A DNA stretch of 64,000 nt from Picosynechococcus sp. PCC 7117 (GTDB lineage: Bacteria > Cyanobacteriota > Cyanobacteriia > Cyanobacteriales > MRBY01), in contig NZ_CP016477.1 of the NCBI RefSeq assembly GCF_001693275.1, forward strand, positions 1,240,001-1,304,000. The letters run 5' to 3'. The notes under the pieces were generated by a model, which searched no databases, had not been told where the DNA came from, and saw nothing but the letters and a program-made list of their open reading frames with translations. The position numbers and the translations under genes were made by a program. This document shows, piece after piece, positions 45,739 to 54,709 of this stretch. Every line of letters begins with the position of its first letter. Position 1 is the stretch's first letter.

Positions 45739-47010
45739 TCATGGACGGGGGGGGGGATTGGTGAAAGTCGTCACGGCTTGAACAATGGCTCCGGCGGCCT
45801 GGAGATGTTCGTTGGCGTCAAAGAGTGACCGGGCGATCGCCGAAAGTTTGATTTCCAGAGCCTTGAGACTAGAGGCATCCCGCAGCACTTCGGATAATAA
45901 CTCATCAAAATCACAGGTACGCAACATTGACCAGTCTTTGCCGCTGAGGTCAAAGGGATGATGGACGACGGAAAACAGCAAAATTTTTGTGCGGAGGGGA
46001 TTCGCGTATTTCATCACCTCCAGCTTAAGTTCGTAGATGTTGAGAGCCGCCGCAAAATGCTTTTTTTTCGGTACTGGAGCAGGCGTAGGGGCCGGCATTG
46101 GTCGAGGGGAGCCGGTGTTGAGCAACATCGTCTGGGTCATCTGGGTCTCTGGAGCTAGCGCCAGGGTTTGATTTTCACTGAAATCAAGATCCATCGACTT
46201 GGCAGGCTTGGGAATGGGGAGCTCGTCAATATTAAAAGCCATGGTCTGCTTATAGTTCACAGACTCTGGTGCTGGACTTGGGGCAGGGGGAGGGGGCGGC
46301 ACCACTGGGGTGGGAACTGGCGCTGGGGGGTCAGCGGTGGGTTGGGTTAAACCCGTGGCAGAATCACCAGATTTGTATAGGGGGGCGATCGCCCCAAGGA
46401 TCACATCAGCCAATTGGCCATAGATTTGTTGGCGATTAAGCAGAGAAACTAATTTGCGCAGGATCGTCTCAAATTGGTTACGGGTGGGGTAGTTAACGAC
46501 GACTTGGCGTAACAGGTTAGCCAAACTGTATTCTTCTAAAACCTGAAAACTATTTTCCCAACGCTTAAAACAAAGGGCATAGAGCAATTTTTTGATGCGA
46601 ATATTCTCGCGGTGTTCTTCGAGGGTTTGCACCGCAACTTCTAGGTGAATCTCTGTAATGCTTTGGTGGCTATTCTGGCCAGCAGCAACAATACCCGTCG
46701 AAGGATCTTGATCTTCGCTTTCGTAGAGGGGGCTTAACTGGGTCAAGATGTCGTTGGCAAGGCGACCATAGGTAGCAGGCCGGCTGAGGGTACTGACAGA
46801 GGTACTAAAGGCCCGCTGGAGTTCTTTAAAGCTTAAAAACTGGTCAAGATTTTTTTTGACAATGCGCTCCAGGGAGAGACGTTGGAGTAACTGGGGATTA
46901 CTTTCCCACCGATTGACAGCAGTATAAATTAACAACTTTTTGATGCGTTGGGCATCTGGGTGTTGTTCTAACTCTCGAATGATGGCTTGGAGAGAGACAG
47001 GGGGAGTCAT
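45739..47010 (-). CDS. Protein with three related helical modules and proline-rich linkers
   Basis: 423 residues from the ATG at 47010 (a GTG at 47031 is alternative). Three similar blocks can be aligned by eye at about 8-98, 123-213 and 325-418. Each has R-I/T-K-K/I-L-L in its second helix and a W or F soon after. The third is the most diverged. Between the second and third lies a linker of about 110 residues with Pro runs and repeated Q-T-M/L motifs. No known domain is recognised. It lies 3 bp upstream of the pentapeptide gene, so a shared complex is plausible. Confidence 0.7.
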   Translation of the reverse strand: MTPPVSLQAIIRELEQHPDAQRIKKLLIYTAVNRWESNPQLLQRLSLERIVKKNLDQFLSFKELQRAFSTSVSTLSRPATYGRLANDILTQLSPLYESEDQDPSTGIVAAGQNSHQSITEIHLEVAVQTLEEHRENIRIKKLLYALCFKRWENSFQVLEEYSLANLLRQVVVNYPTRNQFETILRKLVSLLNRQQIYGQLADVILGAIAPLYKSGDSATGLTQPTADPPAPVPTPVVPPPPPAPSPAPESVNYKQTMAFNIDELPIPKPAKSMDLDFSENQTLALAPETQMTQTMLLNTGSPRPMPAPTPAPVPKKKHFAAALNIYELKLEVMKYANPLRTKILLFSVVHHPFDLSGKDWSMLRTCDFDELLSEVLRDASSLKALEIKLSAIARSLFDANEHLQAAGAIVQAVTTFTNPPPRP

Positions 47011-47158
47011 AGGTTGAGAAACAATTCCCACGGGAAACCAGCGTTTAAGGGGACAGGATTAAGGCAGCCAAAGTATTTATGCTTTCGATCTTACTTGTTT
47101 ATGCTAAATATCTAACCGGATACCCCGAAATTCTTTGCCACGGGTGGCCAGTTGTTGG

Positions 47159-48244
47159 TTACTGTGACGCTGCACAGGTAATAATTTGGTTAACGGCTTG
47201 GCGATCGCCAATGACATTGATCACAGTTTGCAAATTTTCTGCGGTAAAACCCTGGGGACAATGGATTAGACAATAGGGGAGCCCTGTTTCCTGGAGCGCT
47301 TCCTGGGGGGCGGTGGTTTGACTCAGGGCAATAATTTGGGGGAAAGGTTCACCGCCATAAACGGCGATCGCCTCGATGGCCAGTTGGAATAACCCCGGCT
47401 GAAAACTGGGATTGAGTTGCCCATCATATTCAAACTTACTGAGCATCAACTGCAACGCATAGACCCGGTCAGCTTGAAATTGCCCCATTTGCGGTACGGA
47501 TTTGGCCCGAAAAACAGGCACAAGCTCGCTAAACGGAATATCCACGCTCAGCCACTGGTCTGCGGTGGTCTCAAAGGAATAACTATAGCCAATGCCATCC
47601 CAACGGTTTTCGCAGCGGGCAATAAATTTGTAGCGTTGGCCATCGCCCTTTACCCGGAGCCGGAACCCCGCATATTTGGATAGATCCCAGGGATTCGCCA
47701 AACTTTTGGTGCGTACCGACGCAAAACCGCCATTGTTATCGGTGGAGACATTACCTGTAAATAGCGCCCCAGCCGGGGTTAACCGCAATTGACTTTGGCT
47801 AACACCTCCCATCACCACGTCGTCCACGGCTCCCCACAGTTGAGCGAGGGCAGGGGTTGCTTGGCGAAAATTAAACAGTTCCCACTGGGGCGATCGCCAT
47901 TGGGGATCTTGACTCACCTGGGCGAGGAGGGAGTCTCTGGTTGTGGCGGCGAGATCAGCACAAAGAATAAGCATGGCCGCGCCATCTAAAGATTCAACAG
48001 AATCTTTCGCCCAATGGGTTTGATAGCCGCGAGCCGAAAGGGCCTGCACAAGGGTTTGATTTTCTGGGCGATCGCCACCCACCACTAAAATTTTCCCCAT
48101 CTGGGCGCTGCCTCCAAATGTTTCATTATCTGCATCTGCTGCCACGTTTTCTTGACCCAACCAAGGCTTAATCAGTTGACTCCCCGGCATAACATCGAAC
48201 TGAATGAGGGTCTGCATAAAACGACCGAAATCCCAAATTGCCAT
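47159..48244 (-). CDS. CIA30-domain protein with remnant SDR flanks
   Basis: 361 residues from the Met at 48244. Residues 122-298 form a CIA30 domain (WGAVDDVVMGGVSQSQ, NNGGFASVRTK, GFRLRVKGDGQRYK). Before it, residues 50-110 look like the first Rossmann strand and helix of an SDR (KILVVGG), without the normal glycine pattern. After it, GLPYCLIHCPQGFT (321-334) resembles the end of an NmrA-like SDR. A CIA30 domain inserted into an SDR is the plan of plant HCF173, needed for psbA translation. A chaperone or assembly role is inferred. Confidence 0.75.
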   Translation of the reverse strand: MAIWDFGRFMQTLIQFDVMPGSQLIKPWLGQENVAADADNETFGGSAQMGKILVVGGDRPENQTLVQALSARGYQTHWAKDSVESLDGAAMLILCADLAATTRDSLLAQVSQDPQWRSPQWELFNFRQATPALAQLWGAVDDVVMGGVSQSQLRLTPAGALFTGNVSTDNNGGFASVRTKSLANPWDLSKYAGFRLRVKGDGQRYKFIARCENRWDGIGYSYSFETTADQWLSVDIPFSELVPVFRAKSVPQMGQFQADRVYALQLMLSKFEYDGQLNPSFQPGLFQLAIEAIAVYGGEPFPQIIALSQTTAPQEALQETGLPYCLIHCPQGFTAENLQTVINVIGDRQAVNQIITCAASQ

Positions 48245-48340
48245 TGTGTTTCCCTCGGTTGCTGATCCGTTAGCCAAAGTGTAACGGGTTTCCCTGGGCG
48301 ATCGCCAAAACGAGGCGATGATTTCCTTTCATTAATGTCA

Positions 48341-48841
48341 TTAATGGCTCGGATGAATATAAGCTTTGAGCTGCGGCCAATGCTCCGGATACAGTTCTTG
48401 GAGCACTGACCCCTGGGCAACTTCCAAATCTTGGTAATCAAATCCTGGGGCCACCGCTTCCCCCAAAAGACCAAATTCGCCCGCTTCTAAAATGGCCGTT
48501 TTCCAGTAGCCCCCTGGTACCAGGAGTTGGGGCACTTCTCCCGCTGCTAAGTCAAAGCCGAGCTTTGTGGTCTGCCACTGGCCTTCCGGAGAAAGGGTAT
48601 GGTAGGTGATCGCCGCACCGCCGTGGAAATAGTGCATGATTGGCGATTGGTTGCAGTGTAGATAGTCCATGGGCCGCGATTGACTGAGCAGGTAGTAAAT
48701 CGAGGTTAGCAATTGGCGATCGCCTCCCGGTCTTTCGGTGGCCATAGAGAGTGTTGAGCGGTAAGTTTCCCGAAAATAGCCCCCTTCCAGATGGGGTTCT
48801 AGGCCCAAATATTCAATTACGGCTGCCGCTGTCAAAATCAT
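48341..48841 (-). CDS. Cupin_5 (DUF985) family protein
   Basis: 166 residues, one cupin barrel of the DUF985 type. Landmarks are LEPHLEGGYFRETYRS at the start, TSIYYLL, HYFHGGAAITYHTLSP near 68-83 (His residues of the metal site) and G-x-F-x-L-L-G-E-A-V-A-P-G-F-D-Y. Function unknown; probably a small-molecule or sugar-binding enzyme. Confidence 0.82.
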   Translation of the reverse strand: MILTAAAVIEYLGLEPHLEGGYFRETYRSTLSMATERPGGDRQLLTSIYYLLSQSRPMDYLHCNQSPIMHYFHGGAAITYHTLSPEGQWQTTKLGFDLAAGEVPQLLVPGGYWKTAILEAGEFGLLGEAVAPGFDYQDLEVAQGSVLQELYPEHWPQLKAYIHPSH

Positions 48842-49374
48842 AAATTAAAAATCCTCTAATGAAAACGAACTCAAAAAATTAGCTCGAATTTTGTTTGACT
48901 TCAAGATAGCGCCCGATCACAGAGATCAAACAAGCTAAAAATATTTTTAATTGATCATTTTAGGCAGTAAGACAAAATACCTAAAAATAAACTCTGATTT
49001 CGATGCAACTCTCAGCAAATCGCAATATTTTTTTAGAAAATCAGTTACAAAACAACAGGCAAGTTAAAAAAAGCAAAATTCATTAAGTTTGCTTCTGGGA
49101 AACCTTAAATGTTCATTAGGGTTTATTTTTTTTAGGCAAGGTCACCTCTATGATCAGTAGCGTAAGCAAGTTAGGTCAACGCTGCAAAATCACTTTTTCT
49201 GCCGTAGCTGTTTCTGCCAAATTTTTCTTGAGCAATCGTATTTTTACTCAGCCAGACCGACCTATTACAACTTTTATTGACTATTGAGATCCGTCGTATT
49301 TTTCCCTGATTTAGGCTCACTAAAGAGTCTTGAATTTTCTCCTCAAAAATCATTGTTTCCCTTGGTGACACATC
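48842..49374. other. 533-bp AT-rich spacer
   Basis: Very AT-rich with no HIP1 site and no credible coding frame. It contains A/T runs of 7-8 nt, and probably upstream control of the response-regulator and cupin genes. Nothing more can be supported. Confidence 0.5.
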
Positions 49375-49743
49375 ATGATTCCGAAAATTTTAGTGATCGA
49401 AGATGAATCTGATCTGCGAGGTAGCTTAGTGATTTCTTTAATCGTTGAAGGCTATGCAGTGACGGGCGTAGGAAATGGTGCCCTGGGGGTTAGTTTAGCG
49501 CGGCGACTAACACCAGACGTGATTATTTGTGATTTTCGCTTGCCCTGTCTCGATGGCCAAGAAATTTTTGGTCAATTGCGCCACGATCAATCCACCGAAA
49601 AAATTCCGTTTATTTTGATCAGTGCCGATGCCTTACCAGAATATTCTGTGCCACAACCCGATTCTTTTCTCCGTAAACCCTTTGGTCGCCCCGAATTAAT
49701 GGCTGCTGTACTGCAGGCGATCGCCAAGCCCCTAGCGTCCTGA
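49375..49743 (+). CDS. Single-domain response regulator
   Basis: 122 residues: a receiver domain alone. Acidic pocket E9-D10-E11, phospho-acceptor Asp53 (IICDFRLP), Ser83 and Lys101 (LRKPF) are all in place. No output domain, so it works in a phosphorelay or by protein contact, like CheY or PatA-type receivers. No kinase is adjacent. Its 3' end overlaps tatC by 12 nt. Confidence 0.88.
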   Translation: MIPKILVIEDESDLRGSLVISLIVEGYAVTGVGNGALGVSLARRLTPDVIICDFRLPCLDGQEIFGQLRHDQSTEKIPFILISADALPEYSVPQPDSFLRKPFGRPELMAAVLQAIAKPLAS

Positions 49744-50493
49744 AAGTTTCACAATGCCAATGCCGCCAAAATATAAGCCCAGGACGGCCCCAGCTAAGAG
49801 CGATTGGGTCATCGGATCTGTCGAGGGCGTAATCACCGCGCCGAGCACCACTGCCCCCAGAACGACAAAGCGCCACCCCTTCAGCATCAAGCTCGAAGAA
49901 ACAATCCCTAGCCAAGACAAGATCATTTGCACCACAGGCACCTGAAACGCTAGCCCCGTAAAAAACATCAGACCCAGCACCAACTCAAAATATCGCTCAA
50001 TAGACCAGGCCGCCTCTACGACATCAGCACCATAGGTAATGAAAAAATTCAAAGCCGCTGGAATCAGCGCCACGTAGGCAAAGGCCAAGCCCGCAAAAAA
50101 TAGCACACCAGACCCCAAGACAACGGGAGCGAGGAGACGCCGTTCTCCCCTGGTTAGCCCCGGCAAAACAAACTGAATAATTTGGTACAGGATAAAAGGG
50201 CTTGCCAGTAAAGCGCCGGTGTAACCCGCCACCTTAAACGAGAGAAAGAAAAATTCGCCGGGGGCCACCTGGATGAATTTCACCCCAGCAGCCGGCGCTT
50301 CTAAGATCTGGACGATGGGTTTGACAAAAAAGAAACAACCGACCCAACCGACAACAACGGCAATCAGCGAATAAAAAATTCGCCAGCGGAGTTCTTCGAG
50401 GTGATCGAAAAAGGACATTTCTGCTTCATCGGGAATCTCCCGCATGGGATCTGGGGACTCGGTTGGGGGCATTTTACTTTGGGTCGAGGTCAT
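49732..50493 (-). CDS. tatC: Sec-independent translocase subunit TatC
   Basis: 253 residues, six membrane spans. Hallmarks are the N-terminal [14 protein letters not shown], with Glu important for signal-peptide binding, the FxxPF-like loop [16 protein letters not shown], and [13 protein letters not shown] near 190. It is the core of the Tat pathway for folded proteins with twin-arginine signals. tatA is not nearby. Confidence 0.92.
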   Translation of the reverse strand: MTSTQSKMPPTESPDPMREIPDEAEMSFFDHLEELRWRIFYSLIAVVVGWVGCFFFVKPIVQILEAPAAGVKFIQVAPGEFFFLSFKVAGYTGALLASPFILYQIIQFVLPGLTRGERRLLAPVVLGSGVLFFAGLAFAYVALIPAALNFFITYGADVVEAAWSIERYFELVLGLMFFTGLAFQVPVVQMILSWLGIVSSSLMLKGWRFVVLGAVVLGAVITPSTDPMTQSLLAGAVLGLYFGGIGIVKLSGR

Positions 50494-50556
50494 GGTGAAG
50501 AAAGGTGCACAGCAGAGTTTTATTTTAACGGAGGTTTTTGGGGAAGTTAGGGGAAA

Positions 50557-50988
50557 TCAGCCCTTCAGTTGATGCACCCGCAGCCATTGTTCGGGGGTGA
50601 TTTTGAAATTGGTACTGCTGGGCGTGTGGATAACATCGAGATCCCGTAGGATGCCATCAAATCGCAATTCTATCTTGCGTAGGGGTTGACCGAGGAGTTT
50701 GCGAATAAAGCGGATTTGGCTGCGGGGTTTATCGGCCCGGAGTCGCTTGGGATCCGTCCAATAGTCGCGGTCTTGAATGTCTTTGGGGGAAATAACTGTG
50801 GGGAGACTAATGATTTCGGCGATCGCATAAATGCCGGCAGCTTCACCGGCCATCCAAATTAAAACGCCATCACCGACTTGAATTTTATTTTTGTAGCGGG
50901 TCACAAGCCAGGGCATTTCCGTTTGTTCACGGATGGCATCAAGTACACGATGATAGCGGGGGTTCCCTTGAAAAAGCCAATATGCCAT
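50557..50988 (-). CDS. EVE-domain protein
   Basis: 143 residues from the Met at 50988 (MAYWLFQGNP). The EVE fold (YTH/PUA-like) is seen in WLVTRYKNKIQVGDGVLIWMAG and GIYAIAEI, followed by the basic patch RADKPRSQIRFIRKL. EVE domains bind modified bases in DNA or RNA. Such genes occur beside defence systems, but here it is isolated. The upstream Met at 51048 is less likely. Confidence 0.78.
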   Translation of the reverse strand: MAYWLFQGNPRYHRVLDAIREQTEMPWLVTRYKNKIQVGDGVLIWMAGEAAGIYAIAEIISLPTVISPKDIQDRDYWTDPKRLRADKPRSQIRFIRKLLGQPLRKIELRFDGILRDLDVIHTPSSTNFKITPEQWLRVHQLKG

Positions 50989-51134
50989 CTGATCCAGATT
51001 GAGAAAATGTAAAGGATGCTGAGGAATACAATACCGCCATTTCCCCAATGCGGTAAATTCTTAGCAGAATAGTATCGCACCAGTAATACGGTTCATCTGG
51101 ATTTTTTCAGCCCATTACATCGGCAGATATTTTT

Positions 51135-52451
51135 ATGGTTGCTCCCGCTTCAAACACAATTTCCACCAGGCTACTTTATCCGCAAATTGCATCTTTACTG
51201 ATTTTTCAGGGGGTGTTTGCGGATCCAGTTGGTCAGACCTTTTTGGCGTTGTTAGAAAGCTTATATTCAGATCAAGCAGCCCAATCCTCTGGGTCAACGG
51301 CCAGTATTCAGTGCTTGCGACGCTATGGGCGCTGGTTTCAAGCTTTGGCGATCGCCGATGTGAGTTGGCAAGATTGGCTTGTGGGGCGCATTCTCCAGGA
51401 TGATAATCCCTTTAGTCGCCAGGCCCAGGTGAAATCCCTAGGGGAAATGAGCCGTTCCCTCCAGGAAGCGGTACGCCATGACCTGACGATTTTGCACCAA
51501 GTGTATTCGTGCGAACCTGAAACCGTCCGCTATTGGGTCACCGTTGCCACCCAGGTCGCCACAACCCTCACCCCTTGGCGGCGATCGCCCATCAAAGATT
51601 CTGCTTTTCTCCATTCCCACGACGCTTGGCCCGACTCCCTGGAGCAGTTGGCTGGTTATTACCATCGCCATGGCGCAGGCCAGTTTAGCCAATATGGTGC
51701 GTTCCGCTGGGCTGAAGGAAGTTTGCAACCCGTCCTTGATCCCGAATGGCTCCCCCTCGCCGATATTGTGGGCTACCCTGAGCCAAAAACTGCCTTGATC
51801 CGTAATACCGAAGCTTTACTTCAAGGTTTACCGGCGTTGAATGTGCTTTTGTACGGGAGTCGCGGCTCTGGTAAATCTTCCCTGGTAAAAGCCTTGTTAG
51901 GAGCCTACTATGACCAGGGCCTCAGACTAATTGAAGTGGACAAAACAGGTCTAGGAGATTTACCGCAAATTGTGGAAATCCTCCGGCAACAACCCCAAAA
52001 ATTCATTATCTTCGTTGATGATTTGTCCTTTGAAGAGGATGATGAAGTGTTTAAGTCCCTCAAGGTGGTGCTCGAAGGCAGTATCCGGGCTAAGGCAAGT
52101 AATGTGGTCGTCTATGCCACTTCCAATCGCCGTCATCTGGTGCGGGAATTCTTTGAGGATCGGCCCCGACCCAGCCAAGCAGAAGAAATTCACCACTGGG
52201 ATACAGTTCAAGAGAAATTATCCTTTAGCGATCGCTTTGGGTTGACCCTGACCTTTGCCCCGGCTAATCAGGCCACCTATCTAGAAATTGTCCACCATTT
52301 AGCCCAAAGAGCTAGTTTAAATTTGGCTCCGGCTGAGTTGGATTTTCAAGCGAAGCAATGGGCCACCCGCCATAATGGTCGTTCCGGCCGGACAGCTCGC
52401 CAATTTGTTGATTTTTTGGTGGCAGAACAAGCCTTGAATTCGTCCCAATAG
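51135..52451 (+). CDS. AAA-type ATPase of the DUF815 family
   Basis: 438 residues. The N-terminal 200 are helical. The ATPase has Walker A LLYGSRGSGKSS (about 237-248) and Walker B FIIFVDDLSFEEDD (about 293-306), then VVVYATSNRRHLV (sensor 1) and the family tail NGRSGRTARQFVDFL. DUF815 proteins are widespread and of unknown role. Confidence 0.83.
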   Translation: MVAPASNTISTRLLYPQIASLLIFQGVFADPVGQTFLALLESLYSDQAAQSSGSTASIQCLRRYGRWFQALAIADVSWQDWLVGRILQDDNPFSRQAQVKSLGEMSRSLQEAVRHDLTILHQVYSCEPETVRYWVTVATQVATTLTPWRRSPIKDSAFLHSHDAWPDSLEQLAGYYHRHGAGQFSQYGAFRWAEGSLQPVLDPEWLPLADIVGYPEPKTALIRNTEALLQGLPALNVLLYGSRGSGKSSLVKALLGAYYDQGLRLIEVDKTGLGDLPQIVEILRQQPQKFIIFVDDLSFEEDDEVFKSLKVVLEGSIRAKASNVVVYATSNRRHLVREFFEDRPRPSQAEEIHHWDTVQEKLSFSDRFGLTLTFAPANQATYLEIVHHLAQRASLNLAPAELDFQAKQWATRHNGRSGRTARQFVDFLVAEQALNSSQ

Positions 52452-52630
52452 CCTGTGATGAAAAGACCCCAACGATTAAAGAAATCTTAAGGGTAGCGAA
52501 AATCGTCAAACCCAACACAGTTCTGGGCCAATTCTTAGTTAGAATAACAGCACCTTCTTTAACCACTTAATTTTTTAGTTTTTTAAAAACATTGGCTTCC
52601 TAACAATTGTGTTAGCAGGCCCTGACACCT

Positions 52631-52810
52631 ATGGACTCCAGTGGCTCTCCCGGCAAACCTGCCGACCCTTCCCCCCGATGGTCTGATCTGCTTGGTACAG
52701 CGATCGCCCTTTTGACCTTGACCATTCCCCTACTGATTATTGGGTATTACTCCGACCGACCTGTCCAGAACCTCGCACCGGATCTCACCTCCTCTGTGTT
52801 ATTGGAATAA
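52631..52810 (+). CDS. Short single-span membrane protein (59 residues)
   Basis: An ATG at 52631 opens 59 codons ending in TAA. The N-terminal 20 residues are polar and Pro/Ser-rich, followed by one strong hydrophobic span (about 22-40, GTAIALLTLTIPLLIIG, HIP1 codons within it) and a polar tail. The organised N-out-tail pattern and HIP1 site speak for a real gene. Function unknown; small photosynthetic or assembly subunit is possible. Confidence 0.6.
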   Translation: MDSSGSPGKPADPSPRWSDLLGTAIALLTLTIPLLIIGYYSDRPVQNLAPDLTSSVLLE

Positions 52811-52931
52811 TCCTGCGGGCAAAGGAACCGCTTCTGTGTAGAATGCTTGAGGGCGATCGCCTCGCACTTTTTTTAGAGTGTTTTAGGGCCGCCTCAACCC
52901 TTTGTTCTGGATATATTTGGAGAAATTACCC

Positions 52932-53441
52932 GTGGATTTATCTCGGATTCCTGCCCAACCGAAAGCTGGTTTGATTAATGTTTTGATCGAAATCCCCGGC
53001 GGCAGCAAAAACAAGTATGAGTTCGATAAGGATATGAATGCCTTTGCCCTCGACCGGGTGCTCTTTTCTTCGGTGAAATATCCCTACGACTATGGCTTTG
53101 TGCCCAATACCCTCGCCGATGATGGCGACCCCCTCGATGGGATGGTAATTATGGACGAACCGACCTTCCCCGGTTGTGTCATCGCTGCCCGCCCCATTGG
53201 GATGTTGGAAATGATCGACGGTGGCGATCGTGACGAAAAAATTCTCTGTGTTCCCGCCGAAGATCCCCGTTACAACGACATTAAATCCATCAAACAGATC
53301 TCTCAGCACCGCCTAGATGAAATTGCCGAATTCTTTGCCTCCTACAAGAACCTGGAGAAAAAAGAAGTGGAAATTTTAGGCTGGAAAGACATCGATGCCG
53401 TTGCGCCCCTCGTGGAAGAGTGCGTCAAAGCTTACAAATAG
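52932..53441 (+). CDS. ppa: Inorganic pyrophosphatase
   Basis: 169 residues from a GTG at 52932 ([11 protein letters not shown], initiator read as Met). This has a GGAG site 8 nt upstream and matches the family start. The ATG at 52902 would add ten non-family residues. Catalytic [10 protein letters not shown] (Asp cluster) and [12 protein letters not shown] are intact. It splits PPi to drive biosynthesis. Confidence 0.93.
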   Translation: MDLSRIPAQPKAGLINVLIEIPGGSKNKYEFDKDMNAFALDRVLFSSVKYPYDYGFVPNTLADDGDPLDGMVIMDEPTFPGCVIAARPIGMLEMIDGGDRDEKILCVPAEDPRYNDIKSIKQISQHRLDEIAEFFASYKNLEKKEVEILGWKDIDAVAPLVEECVKAYK

Positions 53442-53464
53442 AGTGCTGTAAATTGACAATGTTT

Positions 53465-53499
53465 AAGGGTGGGCGTGTTCTTATTGGGATGCGCCCCTT
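53465..53499. terminator. Hairpin between ppa and tetR
   Basis: AAGGGTGGGCGTG pairs, with a bulge, to ATGCGCCCCTT. The T run is weak. It may act as a bidirectional terminator for the two convergent genes. Confidence 0.35.
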
Positions 53500-53509
53500 G
53501 CTTTGGGTT

Positions 53510-54142
53510 CTAGGCCAAAACACCATGGAGAAAGATGTCAGCGATGCCTTCTGCCATTTCCCGGAGTGATTCTGGGGTGGCGTGGGGGTCAGCGATGGTC
53601 ACATCAGAAAAGCCGGCGATCGCAAACATCCCCAAAAAGACCTGGGCGACAATGTGGGGGTTCATTTTTCGGTAAATGCCCTTTTCCATGGCCGACTCGA
53701 AAAACGCCTCTGCAATACCCGTCATTTTATCGATCACTTCTGCCTGGATTTTTTCCTGGAGTTCTGGGTGGGCTTGGGTTTCAATGAAACAAACCTTGAG
53801 CAGATTTTTATTTTTGTGCATATTCAGCATCCGGTGGCGCATCACCTGGGCGATCGCCTTGTAGCTGCCCATCTCACTCATTTCCGTTAAAAAATCCGTG
53901 AGGAGATCCATCCAGCCGAGGGTCGCCACTTCCACGAGGATGGTTTTTTTGTTGCTAAAGTGACGAAACAAAGTCCCCTCTGCCACCTGGGCCTTGGCGG
54001 CTAATTCCTTCGTTGTGGTTTTTTCGTATCCCTTTTGGGCGAATAACTGTAGTGCCGCCTTTAAAATTCGGTCCCGGGGCTGGTCTGCCGCGCAGTTCTC
54101 TGCTAATCCTGTCTTTGGCGATCGCTGCTGAAACATGACCAT
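53510..54142 (-). CDS. TetR/AcrR family transcriptional regulator
   Basis: 210 residues. The N-terminal HTH reads ILKAALQLFAQKGYEKTTTKELAAKA-x-VAEGTLFRHFSNK over about 27-72, the classic TetR helix set. The C-terminal ligand domain is helical and Met-rich. No adjacent efflux gene suggests its target. It is convergent with ppa. Confidence 0.85.
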   Translation of the reverse strand: MVMFQQRSPKTGLAENCAADQPRDRILKAALQLFAQKGYEKTTTKELAAKAQVAEGTLFRHFSNKKTILVEVATLGWMDLLTDFLTEMSEMGSYKAIAQVMRHRMLNMHKNKNLLKVCFIETQAHPELQEKIQAEVIDKMTGIAEAFFESAMEKGIYRKMNPHIVAQVFLGMFAIAGFSDVTIADPHATPESLREMAEGIADIFLHGVLA

Positions 54143-54296
54143 CTTTCCTACGTCCCATATACAGTATCTAACTACTTTTATTGTGTCTTAGGAGACGAAA
54201 TCTCCTCCCTTAGCCTTCATAAAACTTGAGGTGCTCCCCCAGAAAATATTGAGAAACATTTAGTGACAGAAAAACAAACTAAGCGGGCAATTCATT

Positions 54297-54485
54297 ATGG
54301 AAAATACAGCGAACTATTTTTGTGCCTATTGCGGCGAAGAAAGCATTACTTTTGTGGATCTCAGTGGTGGTTTTTCCCAAAGTTATATCGAAGATTGTCA
54401 AGTCTGTTGTCAGCCGAACCGCCTGTTTATTACGGTCGATGAAGAGACCCTAGAAGTGACCATTGAAACTGACATCACCTATTGA
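54297..54485 (+). CDS. CPXCG-motif cysteine-rich protein
   Basis: 62 residues with C-A-Y-C-G near residues 9-13 and D-C-Q-V-C-C near 34-38: two CxxC knuckles of a small zinc-ribbon. This matches the CPXCG family of short bacterial proteins with no known function. The acidic C-terminal tail is typical. Confidence 0.8.
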   Translation: MENTANYFCAYCGEESITFVDLSGGFSQSYIEDCQVCCQPNRLFITVDEETLEVTIETDITY

Positions 54486-54709
54486 TCCCCCATATTTCCA
54501 AGCAAATGGACGGCCAATTAAACATTAAATTTCCAGTCCCCAGCGATTAATACTGTTTAATTGAAATTTGTCTCCTTTGACCACAAAAAATATTTCAACA
54601 ACAGCAAAAATACCGCTAACTATTACTATCGTTATTTTCCGAGTTTTGGCGGATTGTAGTGGCGAATTATTTCACTATACTGAAGTGGTGTGCCCGTCTT
54701 ATTGCCACT

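Noticed and set aside
49171-49371. 66-codon minus-strand frame upstream of the response regulator
   Set aside because: Composition looks random and no start signal is seen.
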